Positions 5,232-8,798 of a stretch of 8,798 nt of DNA are shown piece after piece (the first letter of the stretch is position 1; every line of letters starts with the position of its first letter). Below the pieces are notes generated by a model. The model was given only the letters and a program-made list of their open reading frames with translations, ran no database searches and was not told where the DNA came from. Origin of the DNA: DASUZB01 sp036377075 (GTDB lineage Bacteria > Actinomycetota > CALGFH01); the NCBI GenBank assembly GCA_036377075.1, contig DASUZB010000169.1, forward strand, positions 1 through 8,798, in the 5' to 3' direction. The position numbers were made by a program, and so were the translations under genes.

Positions 5232-5486
5232 GTGGTCGATGAGATGGCCTGCGTCGAGCTGGTGGAACGGGTCACCGAGTACCTGGAGGGCGCGCTCTCG
5301 CCCGAGGAGCTCGAGCGGCTGCGCGCCCACCTGTCTTCCTGCGACGGCTGCCGCGCCCACGTCGAGCAGGTGCGTGGCGCCGTGCGCGTCCTGGAGGCCA
5401 CGCCCGGGGAGCGGCTGTCGGCCCGCGCCGAGGACGAGCTGGTGGAGCTGTTCCGCGGCTGGGCCCGGGGCGGGGCCGGGCGGTGA
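5232..5486 (+). CDS. Zinc-binding (ZAS/zf-HC2) anti-sigma factor, soluble
   Basis: An 84-residue protein with the zinc-binding anti-sigma signature C7-x25-H33-x3-C37-x2-C40 (HLSSCDGC). In this family the helices around the HxxxCxxC motif clamp the ECF sigma factor, and some members release it when the cysteines are oxidised. Residues 8-32 (VELVERVTEYLEGALSPEELERL) give the typical helical approach. There is no transmembrane segment after the domain, so it should be cytoplasmic; residues 61-84 end in a Gly/Arg tail. Its stop overlaps the sigma start by 4 bases (GTGA), ensuring coupled synthesis. The order is reversed from the common sigma-then-anti-sigma layout. Regulation is likely through the GTAACGA-N14-GCCTCTG promoter upstream. 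Whether it senses redox stress is inference from the family. Confidence 0.85.
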   Translation: MVDEMACVELVERVTEYLEGALSPEELERLRAHLSSCDGCRAHVEQVRGAVRVLEATPGERLSARAEDELVELFRGWARGGAGR

Positions 5487-6124
5487 CGGCTGAGCAACCG
5501 GCCACAGGGGAGCAGCTGGCCGCGCTGCGCCGCGGCGACGAGCAGGCGTTCCGGGACCTGGTCGGGGCGCACCAGTCGGCGCTGCTGCGGCTGGCGCGCA
5601 TCTACGCGCCCAGCCGGGCGGTTGCCGAGGAGGTCGTGCAGGAGACCTGGCTGGCGGTGCTGCGTGGGCTGGACGGGTTCGAGGGGCGGTCGTCGCTCCG
5701 GACCTGGATCTCGCGGATCCTGGTCAACGTCGCCCGCCGCCGCTCGGGCAGGGAGGCCCGTTCGGTCCCGTTCTCCTCGCTGGGCGGGCGCGACGGGGGT
5801 GGGGCCGACGAGCCCGCGGTCGACCCGTCCCGGTTCCTGAAGGAGGGGCCCTACGCCGGCCACTGGGCCTCGTTCCCCGACGACTGGTCGCGCCTGCCCG
5901 AGGAGACGCTCCTGTCGCGGGAGACCCGCGCGGCGGCCCTGGCGGCGATCGCCCAGCTGGCCCCGGCGCAGCGGGCGGTGATCACCCTGCGCGACCTGGA
6001 GGGCTGGACCGCCGCGGAGGTCTCCGACCTGCTCGAGGTCAGCGACGGCAACCAGCGGGTCCTGCTGCACCGCGCCCGTTCCAGGGTCAGGCAGGCGCTG
6101 GAGGACTACCTCGGCCGGCGGTGA
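5483..6124 (+). CDS. ECF-type RNA polymerase sigma factor (sigma-70 family, RpoE-like)
   Basis: A 213-residue ECF sigma factor. Region 2 spans about 20-90 and contains the polymerase- and -10-binding EEVVQETWLAVLRGLDGFEG (49-68) and RSSLRTWISRILVNVARR (69-86). Region 4 spans about 146-208, with LAPAQRAVITLRDLEGWTAAEV (159-180) and the recognition helix VSDGNQRVLLHRARSRVR (186-203). The linker between them (about 87-145) is long and carries FLKEGPYAGHWASFPDDW; from memory this Trp-containing linker occurs in a group of ECF factors paired with small zinc anti-sigma factors. There is no extra C-terminal domain. The start GTG 5483 overlaps the anti-sigma stop, so synthesis is coupled. The likely targets visible here are its own operon and the exporter at 6241, which share one bipartite motif. 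Confidence 0.9.
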   Translation: MTAEQPATGEQLAALRRGDEQAFRDLVGAHQSALLRLARIYAPSRAVAEEVVQETWLAVLRGLDGFEGRSSLRTWISRILVNVARRRSGREARSVPFSSLGGRDGGGADEPAVDPSRFLKEGPYAGHWASFPDDWSRLPEETLLSRETRAAALAAIAQLAPAQRAVITLRDLEGWTAAEVSDLLEVSDGNQRVLLHRARSRVRQALEDYLGRR

Positions 6125-6176
6125 CTGGCCTGCAGGGCCGCGGACGCTCGTCGAGGTCGTGCTGGTCGGCGGCGGT

Positions 6177-6204
6177 GTAACGAATCCGGCGGGTGGCGCC
6201 TCTG
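6177..6204 (+). promoter_or_regulatory. Putative ECF sigma promoter of the DHA2 exporter gene
   Basis: GTAACGA (6177-6183), 14 bases, then GCCTCTG (6198-6204), matching the copy at 5147-5174 in both blocks and in spacing. The bases before the -35 also agree (GGCG, purine, pyrimidine). The start site would fall near 6210, about 30 bases before ATG 6241. This links the exporter to the sigma factor encoded upstream. Confidence 0.65.
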
Positions 6205-6230
6205 CAGCCGTGGACGTCACCGACGGACAC

Positions 6231-6234
6231 GGAG
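6231..6234 (+). promoter_or_regulatory. Ribosome binding site of the exporter
   Basis: GGAG lies 6 bases before ATG 6241. The longer frame from 6193 would start inside the predicted promoter and has no such site, so ATG 6241 is preferred. Confidence 0.5.
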
Positions 6235-6240
6235 CACCTC

Positions 6241-7863
6241 ATGCGCATCGACGACGGGACCGCCGCGACCGCCAGGGCCGGACGGCGCGAGTGGGTCGCG
6301 CTGGCGGTCATCGCCCTGCCCTGCCTGCTCTACGCGATGGACCTGACGGTCCTCAACCTGGCGGTGCCGGCGCTCAGCCGGGACCTGCGGCCCAGCGCCA
6401 CCCAGCTGCTGTGGATCGTGGACGTCTACGGGTTCCTGCTGGCGGGGTCGCTGGTCACCATGGGCACGCTCGGCGACCGCATCGGCCGCCGCCGGCTGCT
6501 GCTGATCGGCGCGGCCGCGTTCGGCGCGACGTCGGTGCTGGCCGCGTTCTCGACCAGCGCGGGGATGCTGATCGCGGCGCGGGCGGTGCTCGGGGTGGCG
6601 GGCGCGACCCTGGCGCCGTCGACGCTGTCGCTGATCCGCAACATGTTCAGCGACCCGCGCCAGCGGACGCTGGCGATCGCGGTGTGGATCACCAGCTTCT
6701 CCGCCGGCGCGGCGGTCGGGCCGCTGGCCGGCGGCGTGCTGCTGGAGCGCTTCTGGTGGGGGTCGGTGTTCCTGCTGGCGGTGCCGGTGATGGCGTTGCT
6801 GCTGGCGCTCGGGCCGGTGCTGCTGCCCGAGTTCCGCGACCCGGCGGCGGGCCGGCTCGACCTGCGCAGCGCGGGGATGTCGCTGGTCGCCGTGCTGGCG
6901 GTGATCTACGGGCTGAAGCAGCTCGCGCAGGACGGGCCCGGGTGGCGGCCGGTCGTGGCGGTCCTCGCCGGCCTCGCCGTCGGGGTGGGCTTCGCACGCC
7001 GCCAGCGGCGGCTCGCCGACCCGCTGCTCGACCTGCGGCTGTTCCGGGAGCGCGCGTTCAGCGCGGCGCTGGCCACCAACACCCTCGGCTTCTTCGTCGC
7101 GTTCGGGTCGGACCTGTTCGTCGCGCAGTACCTGCAGCTCGTGCTCGGGCTGTCGCCGTTGCGGGCCGGCCTGTGGTCGGTGCCGTCGGCGCTCGGGTTC
7201 GTGGTCGGGTCGATGCTGACCCCACCGCTGGTCCGGCGGGTGCGGCCGGCGTTCGTGATGGCCGGCGGGCTGGTCCTGGCGGCGGCCGGGTTCGGGCTGT
7301 TCACCCGCGTCGACGCCGTCTCCGGCCTGGCGGTCCTGGTGACCGGGTCGGTGGTGTGGGGGCTGGGACTGGCGCCGATGGCGACCTTGGCCACCGACCT
7401 GATCGTCGGTGCCGCTCCCGCCGAGCGCGCCGGGGCGGCGTCGGCGATCTCGGAGACCAGCTCCGAGCTCGGCGGGGCGCTGGGCATCGCGGTCCTCGGC
7501 AGCGTCGGCACCGCCGTCTACCGCGCGCAGGTGGCCGGTGCCGTCCCGGCCGGTGTCCCGTCCGGGGCCGCGGCCGCCGCCCGCGACACCCTCGGCGGCG
7601 CGCTCGCGGCGGCCGGGCAGCTCCCCGACCAGCTCGGCGGGGCGCTGCTCGGCGTGGCGCGCGGAGCGTTCACCCAGGGGCTGCAGGTGACCGGCGCGAT
7701 CAGCGCGGTGGTGGCGCTGGCCATCGCGATCCTGGCCGCGGCGCTGCTCCGCGACGTCCGTGGCAGCGCCGAGCCCGAGGAGCGGGCGGACCCGGAGCCC
7801 GACCCGGCCGGGCTCCTCGATCAGAAGTCGAAGAACGGGGCCGGCTCGCCGCTCGCGGCGTAG
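6241..7863 (+). CDS. MFS exporter, DHA2 (EmrB/QacA-like, 14-helix) family
   Basis: A 540-residue inner-membrane proton-coupled drug exporter. Signature regions are the TM1 motif YAMDLTVLNLAVPAL (31-45, with D34), motif A MGTLGDRIGRRR (74-85), motif B RAVLGVAGATLAPSTLSLI (114-132) and motif C GAAVGPLAGGVLLERFWW (156-173), which marks antiporters. Two further helices in the middle (about 211-250) and six more up to about 503 fit the 14-helix DHA2 pattern. The loop 426-480 before the last helix is long and Ala/Gly-rich, as in QacA-like proteins. Residues 505-540 are a polar cytoplasmic tail; the last 14 are encoded antisense to the 3' end of the SRPBCC remnant. The likely substrates are cationic or hydrophobic toxic compounds, which cannot be specified. 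The start is ATG 6241. It is probably transcribed by the neighbouring ECF sigma factor. Confidence 0.9.
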   Translation: MRIDDGTAATARAGRREWVALAVIALPCLLYAMDLTVLNLAVPALSRDLRPSATQLLWIVDVYGFLLAGSLVTMGTLGDRIGRRRLLLIGAAAFGATSVLAAFSTSAGMLIAARAVLGVAGATLAPSTLSLIRNMFSDPRQRTLAIAVWITSFSAGAAVGPLAGGVLLERFWWGSVFLLAVPVMALLLALGPVLLPEFRDPAAGRLDLRSAGMSLVAVLAVIYGLKQLAQDGPGWRPVVAVLAGLAVGVGFARRQRRLADPLLDLRLFRERAFSAALATNTLGFFVAFGSDLFVAQYLQLVLGLSPLRAGLWSVPSALGFVVGSMLTPPLVRRVRPAFVMAGGLVLAAAGFGLFTRVDAVSGLAVLVTGSVVWGLGLAPMATLATDLIVGAAPAERAGAASAISETSSELGGALGIAVLGSVGTAVYRAQVAGAVPAGVPSGAAAAARDTLGGALAAAGQLPDQLGGALLGVARGAFTQGLQVTGAISAVVALAIAILAAALLRDVRGSAEPEERADPEPDPAGLLDQKSKNGAGSPLAA

Positions 7864-8090
7864 CGCTCGAGCCGCTGGAGCATCTGCGCCCAGCCAAGGG
7901 TCACGATGCGGAACATCTCGTTGACCTGGGCGAAGCCGGCGTGGTCGAAGACCACGCGGGTGCCGCCGCCCGGCCCCGCCTCCAGCGTGAAGCGGACGTC
8001 GGTGCCGACCCAGTCGGGTGGGCCGCCGACGCGGTGGCGGGCGAGCACCTTGCCCGGGACCGCCTCGTCGAGCGCAAGCTTTAGCCTCTG
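7821..8090 (-). pseudogene. SRPBCC (AHSA1-like) domain protein, N-terminal half missing
   Basis: Read on the minus strand, the frame gives LDEAVPGKVLARHRVGG, PDWVGTDVRFTLEAGPGGGT (beta strands), RVVFDHAGF and a final helix with TLGWAQMLQRLERYAASGEP. This is the C-terminal half of an SRPBCC/AHSA1 protein (about 140-160 residues when complete), a fold that holds hydrophobic ligands in a cavity. The first about 60-70 residues are absent: an in-frame TAG lies at 8093-8091, and homology already runs before the only start codon (GTG 8048). The break falls at about 8075-8096, exactly at the ArsR operator. Its 3' end overlaps the exporter's last 43 bases tail to tail. It is most likely a remnant. A 75-residue product from GTG 8048 cannot be excluded, but there is no convincing ribosome binding site. 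Confidence 0.68.
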
Positions 8091-8097
8091 CTAAACT
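8080..8097 (+). promoter_or_regulatory. ArsR operator overlapping a leaderless-type promoter
   Basis: TTTAGC-CTCT-GCTAAA (8080-8095) is a perfect 6+6 inverted repeat. Its right arm overlaps TAAACT (8092-8097), a TANNNT -10 element lying 7 bases before ATG 8105. The mRNA would start at or next to the ATG, and no ribosome binding site is present. A dimer of the encoded regulator bound here would block its own promoter, the usual ArsR autorepression arrangement. No clear -35 is seen. Confidence 0.6.
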
Positions 8098-8104
8098 TTC
8101 CTGC

Positions 8105-8410
8105 ATGGACGCGATGCGGGTGGTCGCCGAGCCGCGCCGGCGGGAGATCCTGCGGCTGGTGTGGGACGGCGAGCGCGCCGCTTCGGAGATCGCGGCGCAC
8201 TTCGACGACCTCACCTTCGGCGCGGTCTCCCAGCACCTCGGCGTGCTGCGCAAGGAGGGCTTCGTGGTGGTCCGCCGCGACGGGTCGAGGCGCTTCTACC
8301 GGGCGAACCGGGAGGCGCTCGGTCCGCTCGCCGTGGTGCTGGAGCAGATGTGGGCCGGCCAGCTCGACCGGCTGGCGCGGCTGGCCGAGGCCGAGGAGGG
8401 GTCGGGCTGA
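8105..8410 (+). CDS. ArsR-family winged-helix transcriptional regulator (non-metal type)
   Basis: A 101-residue ArsR/SmtB-like DNA-binding repressor. The winged helix-turn-helix is visible: RREILRLVWDGERAASEIAAHF (12-33), the recognition helix in FGAVSQHLGVLRKEGFVVVRR (38-58), and the wing RDGSRRFYRANREALGPL. The ELCVCDL-type metal site of ArsR/SmtB is absent, so it should not sense arsenic or zinc through that site. From memory, proteins with this MDAMRVVAEPRRREIL start are normally followed by an SRPBCC (AHSA1) gene in one operon, and here only a stump of such a gene follows. The start is ATG 8105 with a leaderless-type promoter and a perfect inverted-repeat operator just upstream. The gene looks complete. 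Its former target operon may be lost; its ligand is unknown. Confidence 0.88.
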   Translation: MDAMRVVAEPRRREILRLVWDGERAASEIAAHFDDLTFGAVSQHLGVLRKEGFVVVRRDGSRRFYRANREALGPLAVVLEQMWAGQLDRLARLAEAEEGSG

Positions 8411-8483
8411 GCGCTACCTGGACCGCCTGGCCGTCCTCGCCGCCGGCGGCGACCCCGGCCCCGACCCGCTGCGGAAGGCCTGA
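8409..8483 (+). pseudogene. C-terminal stump of a second SRPBCC (AHSA1-like) gene
   Basis: In the frame starting with GAG 8409 the sequence reads ERYLDRLAVLAAGGDPGPDP, then LRKA and a TGA stop (8481-8483). From memory, a Tyr-Leu-x-Arg-Leu helix followed by GGDPGPDP is a common C-terminal end of SRPBCC proteins that are co-operonic with ArsR regulators of this type. Only 24 codons remain, beginning on the ArsR stop codon. The body of the gene, about 120 codons or more, would have been deleted. The ending differs from the SRPBCC remnant at 7821-8090, so this is a separate gene. The stretch is short, so the call is tentative. Confidence 0.5.
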
Positions 8484-8490
8484 TCAGGCC
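8477..8490. repeat. 14-bp palindrome holding two facing stop codons
   Basis: GGCCTGATCAGGCC is a perfect palindrome. Its centre, TGATCA, contains the TGA stop of the plus-strand stump (8481-8483) and the TGA stop of the minus-strand pyrophosphorylase (8486-8484), with no base between them. As RNA it would form only a short stem with a strained loop, so a terminator role is doubtful. Confidence 0.35.
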
Positions 8491-8798
8491 CGGGCTTCGT
8501 GGCGGCCCGGAGCCCGCCGGTCCGCCGCGGCCTCCTCGGGAGCGGGCCGGTCAGCCGGAGGCCCGCTGGGACCGGGGAGCAGGGCGGCGGCGACCCGGGC
8601 ACCGGGCGGGACGCTCGCGCCGGGGCCGAGGACGCTGCCGCTGACGTGGGCGCCGGCGCCGACGCTCGAGCCGGGCGCCGCGACCGTCCGGGTGACCACG
8701 GCGCCGGCGCCGACGCGGCTGCCGCGGTCGAGGACGACCGGGCCGGCGAGCTGCGCGTCCGGGTGGACCTCGGCGCCGGCGGCGCGGAAGTCCTCGAC
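8484..8798 (-). CDS. Sugar-nucleotide pyrophosphorylase, C-terminal hexapeptide-repeat part (5' end outside window)
   Basis: The minus-strand frame is open from the window edge (8798) to TGA (8486-8484), giving 104 residues. It reads VEDFRAAGAEVHPDAQLAGP, then VVLDRGSRVGAGAVV, AAPGSSVGAGAHVSGSVLGP and GASVPPGARVAAALLPG. The recurring [VI]-G-A-G-A-x-V units every six residues are left-handed beta-helix hexapeptide repeats, as found at the C-terminus of NDP-sugar synthases such as mannose-1-phosphate guanylyltransferases. These make activated sugars for cell-wall polysaccharides or glycolipids. The catalytic nucleotidyltransferase domain would lie beyond the window, so the sugar and nucleotide cannot be named. 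Residues after about 75 form an unusual Pro/Ala/Arg/Glu-rich tail with no repeat, possibly an extension from a lost original stop. The family call is good; the exact enzyme is open. Confidence 0.72.
   Translation of the reverse strand, partial: VEDFRAAGAEVHPDAQLAGPVVLDRGSRVGAGAVVTRTVAAPGSSVGAGAHVSGSVLGPGASVPPGARVAAALLPGPSGPPADRPAPEEAAADRRAPGRHEARA

Noticed and set aside
6127..6139. GGCCTGCAGGGCC after the sigma factor stop as a terminator
   Set aside because: The stem is only 4-5 bases with almost no loop; transcription may simply continue into the exporter.
8084..8090. GCCTCTG, identical to the -10 block of the putative ECF promoter, inside the ArsR operator
   Set aside because: The expected -35 position (8063-8069) bears no resemblance to GTAACGA; the bases are explained by the inverted repeat.
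1..8798. tRNA, rRNA, CRISPR arrays, insertion sequences or phage genes
   Set aside because: I read for conserved arms, regularly spaced repeats, transposase motifs and terminal inverted repeats and saw none.

Overview
The window is very GC-rich, with a strong preference for G or C at third codon positions. It carries gene types common in soil Actinomycetota: a SpoIIE-type phosphatase, an ERCC4-domain nuclease, an ECF sigma factor with a zinc-binding anti-sigma factor, a DHA2-type exporter, and apparently leaderless promoters. I would place it in Actinomycetota and cannot go lower. It looks like ordinary chromosome with several decayed genes. There is no phage, insertion sequence, CRISPR array, tRNA or rRNA that I can see.

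Layout. Bases 1-1775 (+): the end of a SpoIIE/RsbU-like phosphatase, a cupin protein overlapping its stop codon by one base, and an ERCC4-domain nuclease closed by a hairpin. Bases 1801-2205 (+): the C-terminal two thirds of a LysE/RhtB exporter with no start. Bases 2273-3037 (+): a SAM-dependent methyltransferase. Facing it on the minus strand (3442 to 3135) is a probable two-gene unit, easily missed, encoding a 34-residue hydrophobic peptide and a 69-residue protein. Each of the two converging units ends in its own long hairpin (3041-3095 and 3099-3130). Bases 3626-5150 (+): a FAD oxidoreductase lacking its middle third, then a short-chain dehydrogenase. Bases 5232-6124 (+): anti-sigma factor then ECF sigma factor, overlapping by 4 bases. 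Bases 6241-7863 (+): a 14-helix-type DHA2 exporter. Bases 7821-8483: an ArsR-type regulator between two different remnants of SRPBCC (AHSA1-like) genes. Bases 8484-8798 (-): the C-terminal hexapeptide-repeat part of a sugar-nucleotide pyrophosphorylase, cut by the window edge.

The most informative non-coding signal is a bipartite motif, GTAACGA-N14-GCCTCTG. It occurs twice with identical spacing, once before the anti-sigma/sigma pair (5147-5174) and once before the exporter (6177-6204). I read it as the -35/-10 promoter of this ECF sigma factor, so the exporter would be its target and the sigma operon would be autoregulated. A second theme is deletion: four genes (LysE, FAD oxidoreductase, two SRPBCC genes) survive as clean in-frame pieces with no scattered frameshifts, which suggests large deletions rather than slow point-mutation decay, or an assembly problem. 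Everything here is read by eye; no searches were run.
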